From contig JAIELM010000096.1 in the NCBI GenBank assembly GCA_019752975.1, forward strand, positions 1-8,953: a DNA stretch of 8,953 nt, given 5' to 3'. Source of the DNA: Undibacterium sp. (GTDB lineage: Bacteria > Pseudomonadota > Gammaproteobacteria > Burkholderiales > Burkholderiaceae_D). The notes under the pieces are model-generated. The model searched no databases. It was not told the DNA's origin and was given only the letters and a program-made list of their open reading frames with translations. How positions within the stretch are numbered: the stretch's first letter is position 1; the number at the start of each line of letters is the position of its first letter. Positions 1-6,354 of this stretch are shown here, piece by piece. The translations under genes were made by a program, and so were the position numbers.

Positions 1-993
1 ATTGGCTAAGGCCGCTAAGGGGCTCAGTAGGCGTTGTGAGAGATGATCTAGGTTTTGCGCTTGATTGGCCAGTTGCCTGTGCATTTGTCGCTGTAGGCGG
101 CTGTGGCACTGTTGTAGTGCCTGAACTAAGTCTTTACGTGGCGTGGCCGCCAGTTCCGCGGCTGCGGTCGGGGTGGAGGCGCGTACATCCGCCACAAAAT
201 CAGCAATCGTGAAATCGGTCTCATGGCCGACGCCGCTAATAACCGGAATGCTGCAATTGGCAATGGTACGTGCCACGATCTCTTCGTTAAATGCCCATAG
301 ATCCTCTATGCTGCCCCCGCCGCGCGCCACGATGAGCACATCGCACTGTGCGTCCGCCGAAGCGCTTGCGATCGCCAGCGCTAGCTTGGTGCCAGCGCCT
401 TCGCCCTGTACTGGACTTGGATAGATGATGATGTGAATATGCGGTGCTCGTCTGGTGAGCGTGGTGAGAATATCTCGTAAAGCGGCGGCTTTTGGACTGG
501 TGACGATGCCTATGGTTTTGATGAATCTAGGTAGAGCCCGTTTGCGCTCAAGGTCGCACAAACCCTCTCGTATTAACTGCGCTTTTAATTGTAAAAAAGC
601 TTCGAATAAATTGCCGACTCCGGCGCGCCTTATGGCTTCCACATTGATCTGAAAATCGCCGCGGGGTGCGTACAGACTTACTAAAGCACGTACTTCCACC
701 TTATCACCTTCTCGTGGCATAAAGTTGGCATATTGGGCGCGACCACGAAACATCACGGCACGCACCTGGGCGGTGCTATCTTTGAGAGTGAAATACCAAT
801 GTCCTGAAGTCGCACGTGTGAAATTGGAAATTTCACCAGAAATCCAAGTAAGGGGAAAACTGCGTTCTAATAGTTGTGCCACTGCTTGGTTTAGTGTCGA
901 GACAGGGATGACGGTATCGTTATTTGCTGGCAGGATGGAACTGGGATCTAGTGGAGAATCGGAGTGCAAATGCGAATTAAAAAAGCTGGTCAT
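1..993 (-). CDS. xseA: Exodeoxyribonuclease VII large subunit (3' end cut by window edge)
   Basis: Large catalytic subunit of exonuclease VII, which with XseB degrades single-stranded DNA to oligonucleotides in the cytoplasm. The minus strand is open for 331 codons from an ATG at 993 and runs off position 1, so roughly the last 110 residues of a usual ~450 are missing. The N-terminal OB-fold region is recognisable ([11 protein letters not shown] at about 50-60, [10 protein letters not shown] at 63-72), then the catalytic domain with IGIVTS (161-166), [13 protein letters not shown] (224-236) and [13 protein letters not shown] (254-266). All are hallmark XseA blocks, in uninterrupted frame. The ATG at 993 gives the short variable leader seen in betaproteobacterial homologues; the ribosome binding site is weak (TTAGG on the minus strand). 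It is divergent from exbB and separated from it by the 1.4-kb DnaA-box region. Confidence 0.97.
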   Translation of the reverse strand, partial: MTSFFNSHLHSDSPLDPSSILPANNDTVIPVSTLNQAVAQLLERSFPLTWISGEISNFTRATSGHWYFTLKDSTAQVRAVMFRGRAQYANFMPREGDKVEVRALVSLYAPRGDFQINVEAIRRAGVGNLFEAFLQLKAQLIREGLCDLERKRALPRFIKTIGIVTSPKAAALRDILTTLTRRAPHIHIIIYPSPVQGEGAGTKLALAIASASADAQCDVLIVARGGGSIEDLWAFNEEIVARTIANCSIPVISGVGHETDFTIADFVADVRASTPTAAAELAATPRKDLVQALQQCHSRLQRQMHRQLANQAQNLDHLSQRLLSPLAALAN

Positions 994-1196
994 TGGTGCT
1001 GGCCTAAGGAATTGTCCACAGGAAATAATGAAATCACGCGTGCATAAAATTTCAATATTTATTTAAGGGTTTTTCTGAATGTAGTTTTCTATCTGATTGA
1101 TTTTAAACCGGAAAATCCTTGTTGTGGGGGTTTTTTTACTTCTTTTTGCGGCCAAATAACAGTCAAGAGCCGCGCTAGCTATGTTTTTTTTAAATT

Positions 1197-1217
1197 TTAT
1201 TCACAAACTTATCCACA
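1197..1217 (+). repeat. DnaA-box unit 1: tandem perfect pair
   Basis: TTATTCACA (1197-1205) and TTATCCACA (1209-1217) are both exact consensus matches in direct orientation, 12 bp apart start to start. This is the same spacing as the direct pairs of the later units. There is no IHF-like site at the expected offset and no inverted box 14 bp on. The pair abuts an A/T run at 1181-1200 (19 of 20 bases A or T). Confidence 0.7.
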
Positions 1218-1298
1218 GATATTGGCGTTATGGACGTGTCGACTTTTGTGGTTCTGGTGAGGTAGCGCGTATCTTTTTTAAAATGTGAAAAATTCCTT

Positions 1299-1368
1299 AA
1301 ATTAAATGATTGGTTTAATTTAAAGTGTCAACTATCCATGTGCAGTTATCCACATTTTATGTGCAATC
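1299..1368 (+). repeat. DnaA/IHF module unit 2
   Basis: The unit begins with a degenerate copy of the shared leader (consensus CAATAAAATCATAGGCTTA). Its IHF-like core at 1305-1317 has two mismatches to consensus. The first direct box slot (1334) is not recognisable, but the second slot holds a perfect TTATCCACA (1346-1354). The inverted slot at 1360 keeps TGTGCA (TGTGCAATC). The leader lies inside the most AT-rich stretch of the region, about 1270-1326. Confidence 0.55.
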
Positions 1369-1480
1369 TTTTATTTTATTTTTGAGCTTTGTTGAGGCTC
1401 TCGACAAGATTTCTTTTGTGCTGGTATTTGCTCTTGCAGATCTATTATCGTGCTGGAAAATGGCGCATCGATCTCAAATC

Positions 1481-1550
1481 GATATAAATCAATAGCTTGT
1501 AAGAATACGCAGGGTTTGTGCACAAAGTTCTCCACAGTTTTTGTGCATAA
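1481..1550 (+). repeat. DnaA/IHF module unit 3
   Basis: AATCAATAGCTTG at 1487-1499 is a perfect match to the IHF consensus WATCAANNNNTTR. It is followed at the fixed offsets by TTGTGCACA (1516-1524, one mismatch), TTCTCCACA (1528-1536, one mismatch) and the inverted TGTGCATAA (1542-1550), whose complement TTATGCACA is a perfect DnaA box. The first box sits in a 12-bp palindrome, TTTGTGCACAAA (1515-1526). Positions 1516-1540 are identical over 25 bp to 1672-1696 in unit 4. Confidence 0.68.
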
Positions 1551-1636
1551 GTAGTGCAAATCAAAAAAACAAGTAAGGAGTCAAAGAATGCACTAAAAAA
1601 CCTGTTTGCATGCTTTTGTAGCAGTAGGTTAAAGCG

Positions 1637-1706
1637 CAATAGAATCATGGACTTAAGTGTTTGCGCTAGGCTTGTGCACAAAGTTCTCCACAGTTTGTGT
1701 GTACAA
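1637..1706 (+). repeat. DnaA/IHF module unit 4
   Basis: The IHF-like AATCATGGACTTA at 1643-1655 has one mismatch. TTGTGCACA (1672-1680) and TTCTCCACA (1684-1692) are identical to unit 3. The inverted TGTGTACAA (1698-1706) has one mismatch in its complement TTGTACACA. Six bases further on, CGTGGATAA (1712-1720) is another inverted one-mismatch box outside the module grid. Confidence 0.65.
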
Positions 1707-1785
1707 CTGAGCGTGGATAAGCAAAATTTTAGACAAATGTTGACAACAGCTTACTTGCACTTTTTTGTGGCATATGATTAATTTT

Positions 1786-1855
1786 CAATAAAATCATAGG
1801 CTTATAACTTAGCCCCAGATTTTTACACACACTTATCCACACTTCGTGGGTATAA
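1786..1855 (+). repeat. DnaA/IHF module unit 5
   Basis: The leader CAATAAAATCATAGGCTTA (1786-1804) is the clearest copy of the shared element and contains an IHF-like core at 1792-1804 with one mismatch. TTTTACACA (1821-1829, matches the relaxed TTWTNCACA form), perfect TTATCCACA (1833-1841) and inverted TGGGTATAA (1847-1855, one mismatch in its complement) follow at exactly the same offsets as in units 3 and 4. The second and third boxes can pair as an imperfect stem around a short ACTTC loop. Confidence 0.68.
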
Positions 1856-1944
1856 GTGCTGCGTTTCCAAGCTGATATGTTTGATGGAGAATTTATTGTC
1901 GTTTAGTTATATTGAGTAAAAAGACAATTAACTGGTTTTATTTG

Positions 1945-2005
1945 AAATCGCTGCCATACTCTTTTTTTAGGTCGCACAACAAAAAAAGAGGAGGGGCAGC
2001 GATTT
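1945..2005. repeat. Long two-part stem-loop between DnaA/IHF units 5 and 6
   Basis: Outer arms AAATCGCTGCC (1945-1955) and GGCAGCGATTT (1995-2005) are perfect complements. Inner arms 1959-1968 and 1981-1990 (CTC plus seven T, and seven A plus GAG) also pair perfectly. A 3/4-nt internal loop separates the two stems and a 12-nt loop closes them. It sits in the wide gap of the array. It could act as a bidirectional terminator, a remnant of a lost gene's terminator, or a structural part of the element. No gene end adjoins it. Confidence 0.6.
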
Positions 2006-2130
2006 TATTGTAATTTGGTATTTGAAAATTGGTCAATTTGTTCATCGTTGCCACCGCTACGACCTTGAATGTTGACATTAAAAATGGTTTAATTTTTCAT
2101 CTGCTTAGTTTTGTAGCGTTTTGCTAAATC

Positions 2131-2200
2131 CATTAAAATCAATGACTTATCAGCTACTTCAGAAGATATCCACAGTATTGCACACAGAATCTGTGCAGAA
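2131..2200 (+). repeat. DnaA/IHF module unit 6 (distal, degenerate)
   Basis: The leader CATTAAAATCAATGACTTA (2131-2149) differs at four positions from unit 5. Its core AATCAATGACTTA (2137-2149) is a perfect IHF consensus match. At the predicted slots lie ATATCCACA (2166-2174, one mismatch), TTGCACACA (2178-2186, two mismatches) and inverted TGTGCAGAA (2192-2200, one mismatch). The unit is 345 bp from unit 5, against 149-182 bp between the other units, and keeps the same internal grid. Confidence 0.62.
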
Positions 2201-2380
2201 CTCATTTGGGTTGTGTACGATCCCATTACGGCTAGAGCATAGGCTGGGATGGTCCACAGGCAAAAAATATTCGCTCCAGCTACTTGCCCAGCCTCTAACA
2301 ACACGATACATTGCGCTCTTAGTTATTTAATCCTTGATCCACTGGTTTTTCTATTTTTTAGTATTCGCTAGGAGTTTCAC

Positions 2381-2986
2381 TTGTTCGCAATCCTTCAGGC
2401 CGCTGGTTGGCCCATTTATTTTTTATTGGTAGCGTCCATCGTTGCCTTGGCTTTGATTATTGAACGCAGCCTTTCTTTGCGTAGACAACGCATTTTGCCG
2501 AATACTTTGTTAGACGAGGTGATACGGGTTTATCAAAGCGGTAAAGTCAAACAAGAGGTGATTGATCAATTGGCGCTTAACTCGCCTTTGGGACGGGTGT
2601 TGGCGGCTGGTTTGCGCAATGTGAATGCACCACGCGATGTGATGAAGGAATCCATAGAAGAAGCAGGTAGCGCGGTGGCGCATGATCTAGAGAAATTTTT
2701 GACTACCTTGGGCACCATTGCTTCGCTCGCGCCTTTGATGGGCTTGTTTGGCACGGTGGTTGGGATGATAGAAATTTTTGGTTCGCAAAATAGTGCGGGA
2801 GCTAACCCTGCTCAATTAGCGCATGGGATTTCTGTTGCGCTTTACAATACCGGATTCGGCCTCTTGATTGCTATGCCGGCGATGATTTTTTATCGACATT
2901 TCCGCGCTCTTGTGACTAGCTTTGTGGTCGAAATGGAGCAACAAGCGGTGAAGTTTGTTGATGTCGTTCATAGCACCAGAAAGTAA
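2381..2986 (+). CDS. exbB: ExbB/TolQ-family proton channel subunit
   Basis: Inner-membrane MotA/TolQ/ExbB-family protein that with ExbD uses the proton gradient to energise TonB-dependent outer-membrane transport. The 201-residue protein has three expected membrane segments: about 10-28, 107-133 and 149-171. The conserved blocks APLMGLFGTVVGMIEIF (117-133) and GISVALYNTGFGLLIAMPA (149-167) belong to the family. The start is a TTG at 2381 with AGGAG at 2370-2374, six bases away. It gives the N-terminus MFAILQAAGWP usual for betaproteobacterial homologues, and no ATG lies nearby in frame. exbD follows after 13 bp. No tonB is in the window, so the partner system is not shown; TolQ is the main alternative name, but the lpxK linkage favours ExbB. 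Confidence 0.93.
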   Translation: MFAILQAAGWPIYFLLVASIVALALIIERSLSLRRQRILPNTLLDEVIRVYQSGKVKQEVIDQLALNSPLGRVLAAGLRNVNAPRDVMKESIEEAGSAVAHDLEKFLTTLGTIASLAPLMGLFGTVVGMIEIFGSQNSAGANPAQLAHGISVALYNTGFGLLIAMPAMIFYRHFRALVTSFVVEMEQQAVKFVDVVHSTRK

Positions 2987-2999
2987 GAGGAAATAAGCG

Positions 3000-3440
3000 A
3001 TGAACTTTCGCAAAGCACAGGGAAAAGAAGATCCTGAGATTAACTTGATTCCCTTCATCGACGTATTGTTGGTGATTTTGATTTTCTTAATGGTGACTAC
3101 GACCTATAGTCGTTTTACTGAATTGCAAATCACTTTGCCGACTGCTGATGCAGAAAAGTCGCAAGAAAAACCGAGTCAAATTGAAATAGGAATTGATGCT
3201 CAAGGGCGCTACAAAATCAATAACGAGGCAGTGAGTTTTCTTGATGCAGCGACCTTGGCGGGTGATCTGAAAAAAGCCGCACAAGCGGTAGGCAAAGACG
3301 GCGCGAGTGATCCGGTGATTATCATCAACGCCGACCGATCAGCAACCCATCAGTCGGTGATTGATGTGTTGGAAGCTGCGCGGATCGCGGGCTTGGCTAA
3401 GGTGACATTTGCGGCGCAGGCGAGTAGCGGTTCTAAATGA
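3000..3440 (+). CDS. exbD: ExbD/TolR-family biopolymer transport protein
   Basis: Single-pass inner-membrane partner of ExbB, with a periplasmic domain. The 146-residue protein has the family pattern: a short cytoplasmic N-terminus, INLIPFIDVLLVILIFLMV (14-32) with the conserved membrane aspartate at residue 21 (the proton-path residue equivalent to Asp25 of E. coli ExbD), then a periplasmic domain ending in a Ser/Lys tail. AGAGGA at 2986-2991 is a good ribosome binding site. The gene starts 13 bp after exbB and ends 7 bp before lpxK, so it is almost certainly co-transcribed with both. Confidence 0.94.
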   Translation: MNFRKAQGKEDPEINLIPFIDVLLVILIFLMVTTTYSRFTELQITLPTADAEKSQEKPSQIEIGIDAQGRYKINNEAVSFLDAATLAGDLKKAAQAVGKDGASDPVIIINADRSATHQSVIDVLEAARIAGLAKVTFAAQASSGSK

Positions 3441-3447
3441 GTTTGAG

Positions 3448-4467
3448 ATGAATTTAGCGGCGCGCGTAGAAGCGTTTTTACCTAGAGTGTGGTTGCATCG
3501 TGGACTGCTTGCTCGGCTACTGTGGCCAATATCGAAACTGTTCGGCTTGCTGCTCAATTTTCGGGTTGGTCTTTACCTTATGGGGTACAAGAAACAGACC
3601 AAATTGGACGTTCCGGTTATTGTCGTGGGTAATATCTTTATCGGCGGAACGGGTAAAACGCCCATGGTGATTTATCTCGTGGAGCAATTGCGTTTAGCTG
3701 GTTTCACGCCTGGGGTGATCTCGCGTGGCTTTGGCGCTGACCCGCTTAGTGTGCTTGAGGTTCAACCCGACTCTGCTGCGGTCGATGTTGGAGATGAGCC
3801 GGCCCTAATCGCCCAACGTACGGCATGTCCCATGATGGTGGGGCGCCAGCGGGTTGCCAGTGCTCAGCAATTATTGAAGTGCTACCCAACAGTGGACGTC
3901 ATCATTTCTGACGATGGGCTACAACATTATGCCTTGGGACGCGACATCGAGATCTTGATGTTTGATCAGAGAGGTATAGGTAATGGTTATTTACTGCCAG
4001 CCGGGCCGTTGCGTGAGTCGCCACAACGAAGGCGCGATTTCACGATCTTAAACACCTCCAGTGACGAAGCGGTTCTAGGTATCGGTGAGGAAGTTTTGCA
4101 GATGCGATTAGTTGCCGGTGATTTGCATAACTTACGCCGACCCGAACTAGTGATGCCTATCGCTGGGCTAGCAGGAAAACGGATTTTAGCGGCTGCCGGA
4201 ATTGGTCACCCAGAACGCTTTTTTGTTACGCTCACTCAATTTGGTTTTCCATTTGAACGCTTGGCTTTGCCAGACCATTTTGCCTATACCTCAGAGACTT
4301 TTGCGCAATATGATGCCCAAATCATTCTAGTGACTGAGAAGGATGCAGTAAAATGTCGTCAAATTGCTGGCTTAAAAGACGATGCACGGATCTGGGTACT
4401 ACCTGTTAATGCCAGTGTAGATCAAGAATTGATGCGGAAATTATTGAATTTATTGTCTCAATCCTGA
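3448..4467 (+). CDS. lpxK: Tetraacyldisaccharide 4'-kinase (lipid A biosynthesis)
   Basis: Phosphorylates the 4' position of the lipid A disaccharide at the inner membrane, the sixth step of the Raetz pathway. From the ATG at 3448 the protein has 339 residues, close to the usual 330-340. An N-terminal membrane-associated helix region (about 20-45) precedes the P-loop block VGNIFIGGTGKTP (60-72). SRGFG (92-96), DVGDEP (113-118), DDGLQHY (155-161) and LLPAGPLRE (182-190) are all characteristic of LpxK. A longer reading from a TTG at 3409 would add 13 residues overlapping exbD and is not supported by homologous N-termini. The 7-bp gap after exbD suggests translational coupling. The Shine-Dalgarno is weak. 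Confidence 0.96.
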   Translation: MNLAARVEAFLPRVWLHRGLLARLLWPISKLFGLLLNFRVGLYLMGYKKQTKLDVPVIVVGNIFIGGTGKTPMVIYLVEQLRLAGFTPGVISRGFGADPLSVLEVQPDSAAVDVGDEPALIAQRTACPMMVGRQRVASAQQLLKCYPTVDVIISDDGLQHYALGRDIEILMFDQRGIGNGYLLPAGPLRESPQRRRDFTILNTSSDEAVLGIGEEVLQMRLVAGDLHNLRRPELVMPIAGLAGKRILAAAGIGHPERFFVTLTQFGFPFERLALPDHFAYTSETFAQYDAQIILVTEKDAVKCRQIAGLKDDARIWVLPVNASVDQELMRKLLNLLSQS

Positions 4468-4501
4468 CAGTAAGTTGAAGTGAAATTGAGGAGAGAGAAA
4501 A

Positions 4502-4672
4502 ATGGACAGTCGCTTACTTGATGTCTTAGTTTGCCCTTTGTGTAAAGGCCCCTTGGTCTATGAAAAAACGGCGCAAGAATTAATTTGCAAAGCAGATCGT
4601 TTAGCTTTTCCTATTCGAGACGGCATTCCGATTATGTGGGAAGATCAGGCACGTAAGATTGTCACTGAGTAG
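4502..4672 (+). CDS. Trm112/YcaR-family small zinc-ribbon-like protein (56 aa)
   Basis: Short gene between lpxK and kdsB, where E. coli and many betaproteobacteria carry the YcaR (UPF0434/Trm112-like) protein. The translation opens [20 protein letters not shown] and contains CPLC (11-14), ELIC (26-29) and [12 protein letters not shown] (34-45), a clear match to that family. Eukaryotic and archaeal Trm112 activates methyltransferases; the bacterial role is not settled, so no enzyme activity is assigned. An excellent ribosome binding site (AGGAG at 4489-4493, eight bases before the ATG) and gaps of 34 bp to lpxK and 14 bp to kdsB place it in the same operon. Confidence 0.92.
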   Translation: MDSRLLDVLVCPLCKGPLVYEKTAQELICKADRLAFPIRDGIPIMWEDQARKIVTE

Positions 4673-4686
4673 ACTGGGAAGCATAC

Positions 4687-5430
4687 ATGCGTTTTACCGT
4701 TATTATTCCCGCTCGCTTAGCGTCGACCAGACTACCTAATAAGCCCTTGGCCGATTTGGGCGGTAAGCCTATGGTGGTGCGTACGGCCGAACGTGCTTTA
4801 TTGTCGGGTGCGGCTCAAGTGGTTGTGGCTTGTGATCATATGGATATTCTGCATGCCTGTGAGCAGCACGGTATCAAGGCGTATCTAACCCGTGAAGACC
4901 ATCCTTCAGGTACCGATAGAATCGCTGAAGTGGCAAAACTTTTGCAGTTGTCTGACAATGCGGTCGTCGTTAATGTGCAGGGCGATGAACCTATGATCGA
5001 TCCTGCATTGATTGCTGCTACTGCTGCCTTAGTTGATAGCGCTACGCCGATGGCAACTGCAGCACATGGCATTGCAACAGCGAGTGATTTTTTTAATCCC
5101 AATGTAGTCAAAGTGGTTTTGGATAGTCGGGGTCGGGCGCTGTATTTTTCTCGCGCCGCTATGCCTTGGGCACGTGATGCGTTTGCGCGAGCTAAGGACG
5201 TTGTGCCTGCCGGGGCTTTGCGACATATTGGTTTATACGCCTACCAAAATCAATTTTTGCAGCGTTATCCAAATTTGCCGATTTCACCGTTGGAGCAGAT
5301 TGAGGCATTGGAACAGTTAAGAGTATTGTGGAATGGCATCGCAATTGCTGTGCATGTGACGGAACATAGTCCGGCAATAGGAGTGGATACACCAGAAGAT
5401 TTGCAACGAGTACGGCAGTTTTTCGAATAG
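4687..5430 (+). CDS. kdsB: 3-deoxy-manno-octulosonate cytidylyltransferase (CMP-KDO synthetase)
   Basis: Cytoplasmic enzyme that couples KDO to CTP, giving CMP-KDO and pyrophosphate, the activated sugar for the LPS inner core. The 247-residue length matches E. coli KdsB (about 248). Visible motifs are [16 protein letters not shown] (6-21, CTP-binding loop), HPSGTDR (72-78), NVQGDEP (96-102, with metal-binding Asp100), NPNVVKVV (137-144), YFSRAAMPW (153-161), RHIGLYAY (179-186), [13 protein letters not shown] (200-212) and the final GVDTPEDL (232-239, second metal Asp). The start follows the Trm112-like gene by 14 bp, with GGGAAG at 4676-4681 as a modest ribosome binding site. Confidence 0.97.
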   Translation: MRFTVIIPARLASTRLPNKPLADLGGKPMVVRTAERALLSGAAQVVVACDHMDILHACEQHGIKAYLTREDHPSGTDRIAEVAKLLQLSDNAVVVNVQGDEPMIDPALIAATAALVDSATPMATAAHGIATASDFFNPNVVKVVLDSRGRALYFSRAAMPWARDAFARAKDVVPAGALRHIGLYAYQNQFLQRYPNLPISPLEQIEALEQLRVLWNGIAIAVHVTEHSPAIGVDTPEDLQRVRQFFE

Positions 5431-5431
5431 T

Positions 5432-5492
5432 ACTTGCATAAAACCGCTTCAACGCTATTGTCGCCATCTTACCGGCGCGATTTTGTGCAAGT
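5432..5492. repeat. Inverted repeat in kdsB-adk gap
   Basis: ACTTGCATAAAA (5432-5443) and TTTTGTGCAAGT (5481-5492) form a 12-bp stem with one G-U type pair. CGC/GCG (5445-5447 and 5477-5479) continues it inward. It begins right after the kdsB stop codon. No U-run follows directly, so it is not a classical intrinsic terminator. It may be a transcript-stabilising or attenuating hairpin that separates adk expression from the upstream operon. Confidence 0.5.
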
Positions 5493-5508
5493 CCTTTATA
5501 AAAGCTAA

Positions 5509-6183
<675 letters not shown>

Positions 6184-6354
6184 GTTCAACACGGTAGGCT
6201 TATATTTTTTAATCGGAGGTCATGACTCAAAATTTTCTGCATAATTTCAAATATTCGATACAAAGTTTCTGTTCTTCGTTTCATTCTCGTGCTGTACCCA
6301 CATTGTTCTTTAAGCTCAATGTAGGGATCATCAATAATAATTGGAGGAGTCAAC

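Larger units (their letters stand above)
1197..2200. promoter_or_regulatory. Array of DnaA-box/IHF modules (origin-like or datA/DARS-like element)
   Basis: Five exact TTATNCACA DnaA boxes occur here: 1197-1205, 1209-1217, 1346-1354, 1833-1841 on the plus strand and 1542-1550 on the minus strand. A random 8-base-specified site is expected about once per 30 kb counting both strands. At least eight one-mismatch boxes lie among them. They fall into units with constant geometry: an IHF-like WATCAANNNNTTR site at offset +6, direct box slots at +35 and +47, and an inverted box slot at +61. Unit starts are 1299, 1481, 1637, 1786 and 2131; a first unit at 1197 has the two direct boxes only. DnaA clusters with IHF sites are known from oriC, datA and DARS2 of E. 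coli. That this array binds DnaA and IHF is inferred from the motifs; its function is unknown. Confidence 0.72.
994..2380. other. Gene-free, AT-rich intergenic region between divergent xseA and exbB
   Basis: No credible protein gene was found on either strand: the short open frames here have no recognisable motifs, no good ribosome binding sites, and cross the repeated boxes. The region contains a DnaA-box/IHF module repeated six times (1197-2200), very AT-rich tracts at 1181-1200 and about 1270-1326, and a long stem-loop at 1945-2005. Nothing further was recognised at 2006-2130 or 2201-2330. A weak promoter-like pair for exbB (TTGATC at 2334-2339, TTTAGT at 2357-2362, 17-bp spacer) matches only 4 of 6 bases in each hexamer and is not claimed. 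Confidence 0.85.

Noticed and set aside
1088..1110. Possible seventh module on the minus strand (IHF-like site with one mismatch)
   Set aside because: At the required offsets the two direct slots have no DnaA-box similarity, and the box at the third slot is in the wrong orientation.
1371..1781. Overlapping short open frames on both strands
   Set aside because: They run across the repeated DnaA/IHF units, lack recognisable domains and ribosome binding sites, and mutually overlap.
1197..2200. CRISPR array
   Set aside because: Unit spacing varies from 149 to 345 bp, identical sequence between units is at most 25 bp in one pair, and no cas genes are present.
2089..2330. Two short overlapping open frames on opposite strands
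   Set aside because: They cover unit 6 of the array, with no motif and no convincing start region.
2334..2362. Promoter for exbB (TTGATC, TTTAGT)
   Set aside because: Only 4 of 6 matches in each hexamer in an AT-rich setting, too weak to annotate.
3409..3447. Upstream TTG start for lpxK
   Set aside because: It would overlap exbD by 32 bp and add an Arg-rich leader not found in LpxK. The ATG at 3448 fits the usual length.
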